This document shows, piece by piece, positions 45,013 through 54,599 of a stretch of 64,000 bases of DNA. The notes below the pieces were generated by a model. The model was given only the letters and a program-made list of their open reading frames with translations. It ran no database searches and had not been told where the DNA came from. Every line of letters starts with the position of its first letter. Positions within the stretch are counted from its first letter, which is position 1. Source of the DNA: Legionella sainthelensi (GTDB lineage Bacteria > Pseudomonadota > Gammaproteobacteria > Legionellales > Legionellaceae); the NCBI RefSeq assembly GCF_900637685.1, contig NZ_LR134388.1, forward strand, positions 3,189,001 through 3,253,000, given 5' to 3'. A program made the position numbers and the translations under genes.

Positions 45013-47835
45013 TTACATTTCTCCAATTACTCTTCCTGCTCGAAGCATAGGAATACTCACTGCTTCTGGGGGTGTTTCATCTGGGTGATGCGCGTCTTTA
45101 ATTTGTTGAATCAACTCCTTTGTTTTTATACCAATTTGACTGAGCTCCTCGCTAAACTCTCCAACTAGATTACCAGGATTACTTTGAGCTTTATTTTCCA
45201 TTGCAAACTGCTTTATCTGATTGCTCAACTCATCCAGAAATGCTTTACAACCCAACGATTTTTCATCTTTTGCCAAACGCATCATCCGTGCCATTTTGTG
45301 CTTATCCGCAGCCTCATAAGGAAGTTCATATTCATTGGCAACATGCTGCATCAGCTCCATCAGTCTGCTTTCAATAGTGTCTTTAGTACCATTTGAATTT
45401 TTTATCATGTCAATTAAGCCAAATGAATCAGCAAGTTCTTTTAAAGTGGCATTTTTTATCGTTAGATTTAAATTCCACATATCGGAATAAACAACCGCTT
45501 GTTGAATTAATGCCAATCCACTAAGGACGAAAGCAAGTTTATGTATCAAAGTATGGGTACTGCAAATAGTCTCCCGTTCCGGTGAAAGTAAGCTAGGAAG
45601 TGCAGTGGGAATTTCAGATTGTCGCAGTACACCAAACAGCGGCTTCCATAAACATTGTTCCATTTGCTGTTGATAAAACGTACCATGAACTTTGGTATGC
45701 AAGCGAAGTACAGGCACTATCTCCTTACCTAACTTATTAAGCTCTGATTCTAAACGATACCTTTTAACTAAAGGAGTAGCTTGCTCTGGTAGATAGCCTT
45801 TCAATAAACATAATGACAACTGTTCCCCTAAACGTTTATTAATAACTTGGCTAACTTGATTCGTACCTAAGCAACATTTTTCTACTAATGCCTTGAGAGT
45901 GGCTTGGTCTGTAACTGTTAACTCCTTTTTATTTTTTATTAACACTTGACTGATGATTGCTATAAGATCATCTGCTTTTTCCTGAGAGGTATTTAGTGCT
46001 CCTGCTTCTAATGCACGAAGTAATCTATTTTTTTGTTGCAATAAATCCTCAGAAGAAATCATCACACCATATTCGTGACAGAATGCTTCCAAATAGCCTA
46101 AGGCAGTGGCTGTATAAATTAAATTATGATATTGCGCATTCCAATTGACTATCTTGATGCGATCCAGATAGAAAGTCTCAGGGATAGTTTGTAATACCGT
46201 GCTTTCGGGTTGCTGCAAAACTGCCACTAATAATGCCGAAGATACATAAGAACCAAGATGTCGTGAACATAGAATGGGTAGGTCAAGTCGATAATCTTGT
46301 GGTGCACTGACAAACTTATCAATCCATCCCAAAACAAATTGAAGATTAAATTGCTTTCCAGATAATCGCTCCTGGAATTTTCTTTGTTCAAAAGCAACGA
46401 TATTTTTCGAAATTAATTCACGTGATTGATTAATTTGAAAATTATTAAGCTCTAAATTAATTTGTGACATTTTATAATAAATATAATCGAGGGCTTCTCT
46501 TAGCAGGATGCCCCTGTCTTCAGTTCCATTCATTCGTTGATTCAAATCTTTAAGGAAAAGCTTCGTCTCTTGCAAATGTGCTGGCGATTCTAAAAGTTGA
46601 ATTTGTTCAAACAACGCGGTAATGATTACATGTAGCCCCTCTTGTAAACCCAATGTTTCGATTTGGGTTTTCATCGCTTCTTGACCAAAAGTTTGCTGTA
46701 ATTTAATGAGTTGTTGTCTGTTATTAGGAGTAAACATCGATAATGTATTGCGTATTTCGCTCAATACATCAAGGAGCAAATCTACATTCGTACTCTCTTG
46801 TGCTAAAGCTGCTATTGCCGCATTAATATCTTTTTGTGGACGTACGGTGCAAGCCTCAGAAGTAAGGAGTAATTTTGGATTTAATGCGAGCTCGTGGATC
46901 AATGCATCGTTAGGAGAGGTTATCCATTTGTTCGCCTCAAGTGAATCTTGAAGTTTATTTGATTCGTCTGAAAGCATGCGAATGCCTTCCTCACCCAGTA
47001 AAAATCGAAGCCTATTTCTTAGTGTTTCTTGTTGATTACCATAGCCTTCATATAGCTCAAGCATTCTTGGATCAAGGCTATGTAGTGCTCTAAACCTATG
47101 CGATTCTATTTCTAAATATTTTGCGACCAAAATTCTTGCAAGCTTATTACGATTGTTAGATTCCCATTCAGTGAATGTTTCATAATAAGCCATTTGCTTG
47201 GCATGAAAAGACTCTAAATAATCTCTCCCCCCTGTTATAAAAAGATGATCACTTTTTATTCTTCCACTATTTAAACCAGAAAGTACCTGATCTGCAAAAG
47301 GAGTGCTTTCTGCCAGTGGTGATGTGGAGTACGCATCTTCGTGCACATAAACATGACTCATATATGCGCATAACTCCTCAAAAGACTGGAGCATTTCCTC
47401 GGCGCGTGATAACAACAGTTCGTCAATATCTGTGGGAGCTTCAAAGAGAAATTTAGATTTACTTACAATCATATAAGCTGCTAAGAATTGGCGCTCAGCT
47501 TGGTACACATATGAGAAACTCATGCGAGAGGGTAAAATTACATCTTTAGCTTGTTCCAGATGAATTAACAACTGATGAGTTGTCTTTAATGCCTTAGGCG
47601 TCAGAATGAATTGTTCTAATTGAGGAAAAGAATTCTGATGGGCTTGTTCAAGTGACATCATATCGTGAACATAGTGAATTGAGTCTAAAGCGGTTTGTTT
47701 GAGATGCAACTGCTTCCACCATCGTTGGATAGCACAAGCTGCTCGGGTTAAATGAAGTTCCTGTTCCGTCTCTATAGTCATTTTATGAGATTTAGAGGAG
47801 CTAAAAAATGAGGTTCTATCAATTTTTAATTTCAT
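45013..47835 (-). CDS. Large cytosolic protein with IQ-like motif, Dot/Icm effector candidate
   Basis: 940 residues from ATG 47835, preceded by AAGGAG; the frame is open to 47874. No family recognised. Predicted mostly helical with no signal peptide or membrane segment. Residues 31-47 (RAACAIQRWWKQLHLKQ) fit the IQ calmodulin-binding pattern (IQxxxK, then K at the end). Long helical stretches rich in Leu, Gln and Glu follow. The C-terminal 60 residues are polar and Glu-rich (EFSEELSQIGIKTKEL, HHPDETPPEAVSIPM), consistent with a Dot/Icm translocation signal. Legionella effectors such as SidJ bind calmodulin through an IQ motif. Effector status is inference. Confidence 0.55.
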   Translation of the reverse strand: MKLKIDRTSFFSSSKSHKMTIETEQELHLTRAACAIQRWWKQLHLKQTALDSIHYVHDMMSLEQAHQNSFPQLEQFILTPKALKTTHQLLIHLEQAKDVILPSRMSFSYVYQAERQFLAAYMIVSKSKFLFEAPTDIDELLLSRAEEMLQSFEELCAYMSHVYVHEDAYSTSPLAESTPFADQVLSGLNSGRIKSDHLFITGGRDYLESFHAKQMAYYETFTEWESNNRNKLARILVAKYLEIESHRFRALHSLDPRMLELYEGYGNQQETLRNRLRFLLGEEGIRMLSDESNKLQDSLEANKWITSPNDALIHELALNPKLLLTSEACTVRPQKDINAAIAALAQESTNVDLLLDVLSEIRNTLSMFTPNNRQQLIKLQQTFGQEAMKTQIETLGLQEGLHVIITALFEQIQLLESPAHLQETKLFLKDLNQRMNGTEDRGILLREALDYIYYKMSQINLELNNFQINQSRELISKNIVAFEQRKFQERLSGKQFNLQFVLGWIDKFVSAPQDYRLDLPILCSRHLGSYVSSALLVAVLQQPESTVLQTIPETFYLDRIKIVNWNAQYHNLIYTATALGYLEAFCHEYGVMISSEDLLQQKNRLLRALEAGALNTSQEKADDLIAIISQVLIKNKKELTVTDQATLKALVEKCCLGTNQVSQVINKRLGEQLSLCLLKGYLPEQATPLVKRYRLESELNKLGKEIVPVLRLHTKVHGTFYQQQMEQCLWKPLFGVLRQSEIPTALPSLLSPERETICSTHTLIHKLAFVLSGLALIQQAVVYSDMWNLNLTIKNATLKELADSFGLIDMIKNSNGTKDTIESRLMELMQHVANEYELPYEAADKHKMARMMRLAKDEKSLGCKAFLDELSNQIKQFAMENKAQSNPGNLVGEFSEELSQIGIKTKELIQQIKDAHHPDETPPEAVSIPMLRAGRVIGEM

Positions 47836-48111
47836 TCCATTCTCCTTTTTTCCTATACCCTCCAATCTGGCCAAAATTAATTCGCTTTGTCAAGTTAAAT
47901 TCCCTAAAAAGATCATATTTTTAGTGCGAATGGTTTGGAGTTTAGAGTTTGTTGATGCTTATTATGTTTGATACACAAGATTCATCTGTGCAAAGACTTA
48001 TTGTTAGTTCTGATAAATGTGCTGTTTTAAGAAATTGATTTATATCCTTCAGTTCTTTGTGGGTCTATTTTATCTCGAATAGTGAGCGATGTTCCCAGTG
48101 AAAAATAAATT

Positions 48112-48135
48112 GGTTTCGTATTTGAATACGAAACC
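48112..48135 (-). terminator. Strong terminator after the Spy/CpxP-like gene
   Basis: GGTTTCGTATT (48112-48122) and AATACGAAACC (48125-48135) pair perfectly over 11 bp; on the minus strand AATTTATTTTT follows. It is 17 nt past the stop of the Spy-like gene. The remainder of 47836-48111 shows no gene. Confidence 0.7.
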
Positions 48136-48151
48136 ATGTTACAGTAATTTA

Positions 48152-48598
48152 TTATTTTTTTGCCACATTTTTATTTTGGTTGTGACAATAATGATGGCGA
48201 TGATGAATCGGCAATAAAATACCCAATTTCTGGTAGGTTTGTAATTGAGTCTTAGCCAATAATGTGCTGATTTTCAGTTCCACAGCGTTTCTTTTTTCCA
48301 GCAAGCCAGAAATATCGCTCCATTTCGCATTTGGAGTAGCTATTTTACCTTTTATTTGCAAACTAAGTGCACGTTTTTCTTTAACTAAAGGAATCATTTG
48401 AGCGCGCAAATTCTTCTTAATTTTAACCAGCTCTGCGCGCTGTTGAGGTGTCAATATTTTGCTAATAGATTGGCGGTATTGTGACGGTTGAGTCGCAGAA
48501 GTAGCAGCACTACTTGTCATTGATTGGGCTGATGCAAGTGATGTCCCCAATAAGCTCAAAGCCATACTATTAATTAATAAAAACCGCTTAATATTCAT
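48152..48598 (-). CDS. Spy/CpxP-like periplasmic protein
   Basis: 148 residues: a signal peptide (MNIKRFLLINSMALSLLGTSLASAQS), then ISKILTPQQRAELVKIKKNLRAQMIPLVKEKRAL, containing the LTPxQ motif of the Spy/CpxP/LTXXQ family, and a basic His-rich tail (HHRHHYCHNQNKNVAKK) that could bind metal. Family members are periplasmic chaperones or stress adaptors induced by envelope two-component systems. Placement divergent from an OmpR/EnvZ-type pair suggests that it is the local target or modulator. Confidence 0.78.
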   Translation of the reverse strand: MNIKRFLLINSMALSLLGTSLASAQSMTSSAATSATQPSQYRQSISKILTPQQRAELVKIKKNLRAQMIPLVKEKRALSLQIKGKIATPNAKWSDISGLLEKRNAVELKISTLLAKTQLQTYQKLGILLPIHHRHHYCHNQNKNVAKK

Positions 48599-48671
48599 TT
48601 TTTTCTCCTATTTGTTTCAATATTGAGTGTAATGAATCAATGTAATAGGAATATGACAAATAAACTGTTTC

Positions 48672-48691
48672 TTGTAACAACAATGTTACAA
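48672..48691. promoter_or_regulatory. Inverted repeat TTGTAAC-N6-GTTACAA between spy-like and two-component genes
   Basis: TTGTAAC (48672-48678), AACAAT, GTTACAA (48685-48691), a perfect 7-bp inverted repeat in the 217-nt divergent region. GTAAC/GTTAC half-sites resemble those bound by OmpR-type regulators, so autoregulation is plausible. Confidence 0.45.
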
Positions 48692-48815
48692 TACTAAATG
48701 CAAAAGAATTTATTGGTATATAATGAAGATGGAGAAATAATGCGTGAATTTCATGCATAATCTCTTCAAAATTATATGTAGCGCCTATGTTCTATCTATT
48801 CTGATCAGGTGATTC

Positions 48816-49544
48816 ATGAGCACAAGAAAAAGTCATATATTGATTATCGATGATGATCAAGAAATTACGCATTTGATTAATGACTACTTAATTAAAAATG
48901 GATTTCGAACCACCTGGACGTTGAATGGTTTGAACATCAAGCAGCTATTAAGAGAACATAATTTTGATTTGATTATTTTAGACATTATGTTGCCAGGAAT
49001 CGATGGGTTGCATTTATGTCAGATGATTCGTCAAACACACAGTATGCCTATTATTATGCTCAGTGCAGCAAACAGCATCGCAGATAAGGTTGCAGGATTA
49101 GAGTTGGGAGCAGATGACTATATATCTAAACCCTTTAGCTCTCGTGAATTATTAGCCCGAGTCAAAGCACAATTACGTCGAACTCAAGGCGAACTTGAGA
49201 TTGATCGTAAAAAACTTACCCCGTTACAACAAATACATTTCGATAATTGGATTCTTGATCGCAACACACATTCCCTGATCGATAAAGATTCTGTTGCAAT
49301 TCCTTTAAGCCATCGCGAATATGAGCTGTTAATCATTTTTTTAGAACATCCTGGACGTATTTTAAGCCGTGATCAATTAATGGACTTATTATATGATAAG
49401 AATTTTGACTCGCAAGATAGAACAATTGATGTCTTAATTGGACGCTTGCGTAAAAAAATAGAGATTGATCCACGTAATCCTCGATTATTATTAACAATAC
49501 GGGGAGGAGGTTATCAATTCAAAACTAAGGTTGATTTGTCATGA
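48816..49544 (+). CDS. OmpR-family response regulator
   Basis: 242 residues. Receiver domain with the acidic pocket IIDDDQE, phosphoacceptor Asp56 in FDLIILDIMLPGIDG, and Lys in DDYISKPFSSREL. The C-terminal winged helix contains FDNWILDRNTHSL, LSHREYELLIIFLEHPGRILSRDQL and RTIDVLIGRLRKKIE with the final GGGYQF. Closest in style to OmpR, RstA and CpxR. It overlaps the kinase gene by 4 nt. CpxR in L. pneumophila controls several icm genes; whether this regulator does so is unknown. Confidence 0.93.
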   Translation: MSTRKSHILIIDDDQEITHLINDYLIKNGFRTTWTLNGLNIKQLLREHNFDLIILDIMLPGIDGLHLCQMIRQTHSMPIIMLSAANSIADKVAGLELGADDYISKPFSSRELLARVKAQLRRTQGELEIDRKKLTPLQQIHFDNWILDRNTHSLIDKDSVAIPLSHREYELLIIFLEHPGRILSRDQLMDLLYDKNFDSQDRTIDVLIGRLRKKIEIDPRNPRLLLTIRGGGYQFKTKVDLS

Positions 49545-50797
49545 GTCAACTTACTAAAACAGCAAAAAAAACATTAATTGGATTAATTTTAGGCAACCTT
49601 TTAATTATTTTTTCTTTTATGCAGCTGGGTAATTATTATTATGAAAATATTCGCTCTCCTCTTCCTCCTAAAGCTGTTCGCTCTTTAGTCCAGTTAGTAA
49701 CGCTCTTGCAAAAAAATCCTCAATCTTTATGGCCTGTAATTTTACGCAATCGAAGTACGTCCTGGGCAGAAATAACTTTATCGTCTAAACCTTTATTCAA
49801 TAAAAATGCTCTGTTGACTTTAAAGACCTCTATACTTTTTAATTTAATCAAACAAAATAATAAACTAGAATTTTCCGCATTTATAAAAGAAAATAATTGG
49901 CTTAACGTTCGCGTTATTTCTCCTTTCCCCAGAGACACAAACTCAGTAATTAGCTTATTTCTTATCTTAATTGGTGTCTTATTTTTTATTAACTACTGGG
50001 CCGTTAAAACATTAAATCAGCCAATACATACCTTAATTCAAAGTCTTCATTATAGTGAGCATCAAGAAAATTGGTTACCTATTCCCATAACTGGAAATCA
50101 GGATCAAAGAGCTATTTTTAAAAAAATTAATGATCTACAAGAAAAAGTGAATAAACTTTTGGCAAATCGTACTCGCGTAGTGACTGCAATCTCACATGAT
50201 TTACGCACACCACTTACCCGTTTAAAATTGCGAGCAGAATATCTAGAAAATGATCCTAATTACAGCAAAATTCTGGCTGATATCAATGAAATGGAGCTTA
50301 TGATTCGAGAAACACTCGATTATTTTAGAGATATAAATATCGAAGAAAAACCCCAGCTGTTTGATCTAGTCGCCTTAATTTCTTCATTAAGTGAAGATGC
50401 TATTGAACTCAATTATGATGTAAGTTTTATTAGTGACAAGCCCAAATTAGTTTATTATGGGACTGTTAATTTACTTAAACGAGCTTTTAATAATTTAATT
50501 AATAACGCAGTGCATTATGGCTATAAGGCCATGATTGCTCTTTCTTGTTCAGAAAATAAAATAGAAATTACAATTACAGACCAAGGACCGGGATTGGCAG
50601 AATCAGATCTAGAGCAAGTTTTCTTGCCGTTTTATCGTGGTGAGAGTTCTCGTTCACGCAGCACCGGTGGAACTGGTCTTGGATTAACCATAGCTCGTGA
50701 AATTATTCAAATGCATCAAGGAGATATTACGCTCACTAATAATATCCAAGGGGGCCTAAAGGTAATTATTACCTTACCAATAAAACCCCCTTTATAA
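49541..50797 (+). CDS. EnvZ-like sensor histidine kinase
   Basis: 418 residues. Two membrane segments (about 10-32 and 145-165) flank a periplasmic sensor of about 110 residues, then HAMP, the H-box AISHDLRTPLTRLKLRAEYLE with His219, an N-box NNLINNAVHYGYKAMI, and G-boxes DQGPGLAES and GTGLGLTIAREI. The HDLRTPLTRL motif is EnvZ-like. It ends 4 nt from the stop of the convergent icmB. Confidence 0.93.
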   Translation: MSQLTKTAKKTLIGLILGNLLIIFSFMQLGNYYYENIRSPLPPKAVRSLVQLVTLLQKNPQSLWPVILRNRSTSWAEITLSSKPLFNKNALLTLKTSILFNLIKQNNKLEFSAFIKENNWLNVRVISPFPRDTNSVISLFLILIGVLFFINYWAVKTLNQPIHTLIQSLHYSEHQENWLPIPITGNQDQRAIFKKINDLQEKVNKLLANRTRVVTAISHDLRTPLTRLKLRAEYLENDPNYSKILADINEMELMIRETLDYFRDINIEEKPQLFDLVALISSLSEDAIELNYDVSFISDKPKLVYYGTVNLLKRAFNNLINNAVHYGYKAMIALSCSENKIEITITDQGPGLAESDLEQVFLPFYRGESSRSRSTGGTGLGLTIAREIIQMHQGDITLTNNIQGGLKVIITLPIKPPL

Positions 50798-50801
50798 AGC
50801 C

Positions 50802-53800
50802 TTAAATGATTTTAGCGGGTAAACTCCTAACATCAGGATTTTTCGAATATGCATCAAGAATATCATTGATTAATTGTTCAATAATGCTTTCTTTCATTTC
50901 ATCTTCAATTAAACCAATTTTTTCTTTCATCGTATTTAATCGATTTTCGACTTCTCTGGCAACTGAGCCATTAGGAAATAATACTGCCAAAAGACGTCTA
51001 GCCTCACCAGGACCAAGGTGACGATATAAGTGATTACGCACCGTAGCATCTTCAGCTGTAGTACTAAAGGCCCATAACTCTACGGGTCCTAAGGTAAGAG
51101 TCAGTAACTGCACATTTACACCAGTTTTAGTGGCATATTGCGCCAAAAAGGTTGCCCCCCCCTCTCTAGGTCCATGTACTCTCGTACGCAAGGCTGTTTT
51201 TGCCGTATCAGAAAGTCCAAATATTGACGTTGTTTTTTCTATCGCTTGCGATGGGCCTGCATCCATAATGTAAATGGAAGTAGCGAAATCTATCATTACA
51301 GGATCAAAATCCTCTACCGACTGTGAAAGTAATGCGATTTGTACTTTCCACTTACGTCCTTCCCGCATATCAATAATTACCTGCTCACGAACTGCGGAAG
51401 ACTTTGAAGTACGATGGAACTCATCATAAACGATCCGTTTATGATCTTCGCGAATTTCCTGTACTCTTTGCTTATGATATTCCTTATATTGTTCTGGAAT
51501 ATTATTTAAACTTTCTTCAGTTAAATAATAATGTCTCGCTAAAACATAACGCGCCAACATATACATAACCGCAGTTTGTCTATCCGCTGCATCCCCCCCG
51601 CTTTTAGCCACTTCATCCAGGTCTAGAGATACAACACGTGCATCTCCGATGTCAAAACTGCTAACGCGTGACAATATAGGATATTCGCGAACTGCCGCAG
51701 AGATCATTCTCGAAAATGCATTGATTAGTGATTCGCCAGTAGGAGCAGTGATTCTTTCATATAAATCTTCAATAGATGGGGTTCTACAAATTGATGCGGC
51801 ATCAGCCAATAAAGGCATCGCATATCGTTGTGCCAACAGAGCTTCATGGGTAAAACCAGCTGAATAAAGTGAATCTGTTACTTCCCACCATGTTGATTTT
51901 GAATCGCGAACAAAACCAATTTCCTCCAAAATACTATCAATAAATTCCTCAACCCCAGGAGAATAAGGTGAAGGATTATATTCATCAGCTAAGCTTTTAT
52001 ATAATTCATCCACCACCATACCTGCAAGATCAGGCATACCATCGTAAGGTTTTTCAGCACCTAAAGGTGTGGTTAACAAAGTAATAAAGTTAACTAAAAA
52101 TGCACGCTCTAATGCAGTAGGATACCGACAACCTAATTGCGTATCAAAAGGATTAATAGAATATTCTGGTGTCATTCTTAAACGATGATAAGCAACTAAA
52201 TGTCGTTTCGAAGCTGGCAATGCTTCTTTTAATAATGAAATAAGTCCACTACTTGATGGCCCAATATCAATGATTGCGATGCGCGGTAGGCGTAATAAAC
52301 CACCGGATAAACATAAAGCAAGATTGATCGCATTTGATAATACAGATTTACCAGAACCAGGGCGTGCATAAACTAAATCAATCCAGGTGGTTTGTTCCGT
52401 TGATCCAGGTTGGAAAGGCCAAGGCTTACCATCCGGTGTTCTAAAAAGCAATGCTCCTTTAGTCCAAGGTGAAGCAGGGCGTGTTATTGGTAACATGGAA
52501 ATGACAGAGCTAAGAGGAGCAACTGTGGGAACTGCGGTGCTGTTGAGAGTAGCCCCTAGCATGCCAGAAACAAATCCGCCAAAAGGATCTCCACAAATTT
52601 CAGAGACATCTGTTGAACCCCAACCTTCAATCGCTTTCACTAACTCCGAACTTCTTTGACGCAATAAAGCTAATTTGTCTTCAGGTGCCCAAGTTGTTGC
52701 AACAACTCGTAAGCGAACTATTGATTCATCCGTATTAAGATGTATGTATTTTAATAAATTGACCGAATCACTAATCAGGCGGTTCTGTGCAGAACTAAAA
52801 CTCAAAATTGCGGATAAAAGCCCTTTTAGTTTAATGGTTGAAAGTCCTTCACTCTCAATGAGAAATGAAATTCTCCATGGCACATGAGACGGTAATATAC
52901 GTGCAAATAAATGAATAAAAGGTCTTATATCCTTTGGAAATAAATCAATATATGTTGATGAGTAAATTTTATCCCCAACCCTAATTGTGCGCAGATCTAA
53001 TACTTCTGCATCACGAGGAAAGACTTGTTTTGCTAGCGAAGGCCATAATAAGTCAGAAGCATCACCCTCAAACTGATTGATTTCTCTAATTGTAACTTTG
53101 TCACCTGGTAAACTCGCACGCCAATCATCAGCCGTATAATCTGGATCTGCAGTCATACGGATGGCATGCAGCGCATCATGAACTTCCATTAATTTCGCGA
53201 AAATATTCAAAGACCCAAGATCATTCATAATAGAGCGAACATAGGCATCGTGGGTATCACGCAATTCAGGTATTGCCGCATAAAGAGTTTGGGTATTCTT
53301 GAAAGGAGGCGCTTTGAGCTCCTTAATCATCTGTGTTTTGGCTTTATTCGCCGCTTTTAATTGCTCGGAAGTTAAATTAAATGGTCGTGTAATGAGCACA
53401 AAATAAGTGCGTTCCTCTGCACAATACAATGACATGTAGTTGACTCGTTCTTCAAATAAATCAGTTAAATTCAATTCGAGTCGTTTAGCTGTTGCAACTG
53501 CTGGCTCATAAGTGTCATTTATTAGCTTTTTTATATTTTGCTTATCATGACTAAAATAGACTTGTAAAGCATGTCCCGGGCGTCCCATAGCAGCTTGAAA
53601 TGCGTTTGTTAACCCTGAGATTAAATGTTCAAACTCTACACTTCCTGCAAGTGCTGATATGCCTTCAATTTTTAAAACAGACAATAAAGAACCATCATGA
53701 TTTACTAATACAGTCGGACTATCAGCTGTTTCTAAATCAATATATGATTCTGTTGTTTGCTTAAGCGAAGTACTTAGCCAGGCAAAGAAAGTATCTACTC

Positions 53801-53831
53801 CCTCGAAAAAAGATTCTGACCAATGCGCCAT
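50802..53831 (-). CDS. icmB: Dot/Icm ATPase IcmB/DotO
   Basis: VirB4-type ATPase of the type IVB secretion system, forming the inner-membrane/cytoplasmic hexamer with DotB. 1009 residues from ATG 53831 (MAHWSESFFEGVDTF, GAGGA upstream); the frame also reaches 53843. Walker A is YARPGSGKSVLSN near residue 490. Walker B-like RVVSLDLDEVAKSGGDAADRQ and the KRIVYDEFHRTS segment follow. In L. pneumophila icmB is followed by tphA-icmF-icmH; here the next gene is the two-component kinase in the opposite direction. Confidence 0.95.
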   Translation of the reverse strand: MAHWSESFFEGVDTFFAWLSTSLKQTTESYIDLETADSPTVLVNHDGSLLSVLKIEGISALAGSVEFEHLISGLTNAFQAAMGRPGHALQVYFSHDKQNIKKLINDTYEPAVATAKRLELNLTDLFEERVNYMSLYCAEERTYFVLITRPFNLTSEQLKAANKAKTQMIKELKAPPFKNTQTLYAAIPELRDTHDAYVRSIMNDLGSLNIFAKLMEVHDALHAIRMTADPDYTADDWRASLPGDKVTIREINQFEGDASDLLWPSLAKQVFPRDAEVLDLRTIRVGDKIYSSTYIDLFPKDIRPFIHLFARILPSHVPWRISFLIESEGLSTIKLKGLLSAILSFSSAQNRLISDSVNLLKYIHLNTDESIVRLRVVATTWAPEDKLALLRQRSSELVKAIEGWGSTDVSEICGDPFGGFVSGMLGATLNSTAVPTVAPLSSVISMLPITRPASPWTKGALLFRTPDGKPWPFQPGSTEQTTWIDLVYARPGSGKSVLSNAINLALCLSGGLLRLPRIAIIDIGPSSSGLISLLKEALPASKRHLVAYHRLRMTPEYSINPFDTQLGCRYPTALERAFLVNFITLLTTPLGAEKPYDGMPDLAGMVVDELYKSLADEYNPSPYSPGVEEFIDSILEEIGFVRDSKSTWWEVTDSLYSAGFTHEALLAQRYAMPLLADAASICRTPSIEDLYERITAPTGESLINAFSRMISAAVREYPILSRVSSFDIGDARVVSLDLDEVAKSGGDAADRQTAVMYMLARYVLARHYYLTEESLNNIPEQYKEYHKQRVQEIREDHKRIVYDEFHRTSKSSAVREQVIIDMREGRKWKVQIALLSQSVEDFDPVMIDFATSIYIMDAGPSQAIEKTTSIFGLSDTAKTALRTRVHGPREGGATFLAQYATKTGVNVQLLTLTLGPVELWAFSTTAEDATVRNHLYRHLGPGEARRLLAVLFPNGSVAREVENRLNTMKEKIGLIEDEMKESIIEQLINDILDAYSKNPDVRSLPAKII

Positions 53832-53845
53832 TGTGTTCCTCACAT

Positions 53846-54472
53846 TTAACTTGAAATTTCTTCTAAAGCACTAGCAGCCCATTTTTCAATTTGTTTGCGA
53901 AATTTTGCTCTGGAAGGCAATAGAAGTATATTTTTAAATAACTTAGATCTTCGTTCATCATCTTGTATACCCGCATCAATTAGAAGTTGACCGAATATAG
54001 CTGGATCACTTGTTCCCTCACCAAATTTTTCTTCAACCATTTGCGATCTAAATTTGAATCCTCTGTAAATATTTTGCGCACTTGATTTATAGCCTGTGTC
54101 ATTGGTAATAGCACAAAATAGTACATGGCATAAACTGTTTAATTCAGCTTGGGTAAGCTCTGGAAGATAAACTAAAGTTCCTCCACCATAACCACCCACT
54201 CCTACTGACTCAATAAAAAAGCATTGCGCGCAAAAGCAGCATGCTGTCACTAAATTATCTACTTTATTATTCGTATAATTATTATCAAGATTTACTATTT
54301 CTTGAAATAATCGAGCCTGAAATCCACAGAATTTACAGGTGTATCTGTCTCTTTGAAATATCTTTTGCTCAAAAGCTTTAAATCGTTCATCAACCTTTCT
54401 GGCTGAATACAAACGCCATGAACCTGGCGTAGCCATTAATTTTAATTTAAATTTTTCTTGATTAACCGCCAT
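53846..54472 (-). CDS. icmJ: Dot/Icm coupling-complex protein IcmJ/DotN
   Basis: 208 residues. An HNH-like zinc site is formed by CKFCGF (Cys46, Cys49) and ACCFCAQCF (Cys78-84). DotN is part of the DotL coupling complex that recruits effectors with IcmS-IcmW and DotM. The stop lies 14 nt before the icmB ATG. It is separated from icmD by 127+ nt containing a strong hairpin, so icmJ-icmB may have independent transcription. Confidence 0.93.
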   Translation of the reverse strand: MAVNQEKFKLKLMATPGSWRLYSARKVDERFKAFEQKIFQRDRYTCKFCGFQARLFQEIVNLDNNYTNNKVDNLVTACCFCAQCFFIESVGVGGYGGGTLVYLPELTQAELNSLCHVLFCAITNDTGYKSSAQNIYRGFKFRSQMVEEKFGEGTSDPAIFGQLLIDAGIQDDERRSKLFKNILLLPSRAKFRKQIEKWAASALEEISS

Positions 54473-54535
54473 ATTCTTGGCTCACCTGAATGCTCTATTT
54501 TTACTGGCAATTATTCGCTGTCTATTTATTAAAAT

Positions 54536-54560
54536 ATCCTCTCTCATTTTGAGAGAGGAT
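54536..54560 (-). terminator. Terminator-like hairpin between icmD and icmJ
   Basis: ATCCTCTCTC (54536-54545), loop ATTTT, GAGAGAGGAT (54551-54560): a perfect 10-bp stem, followed on the minus strand by ATTTTAATAA. It has the form of a rho-independent terminator or partial attenuator inside the icm block. Confidence 0.6.
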
Positions 54561-54599
54561 GTTTGAAACTAATCCCATTATGATACAAGCAAGCCATTT

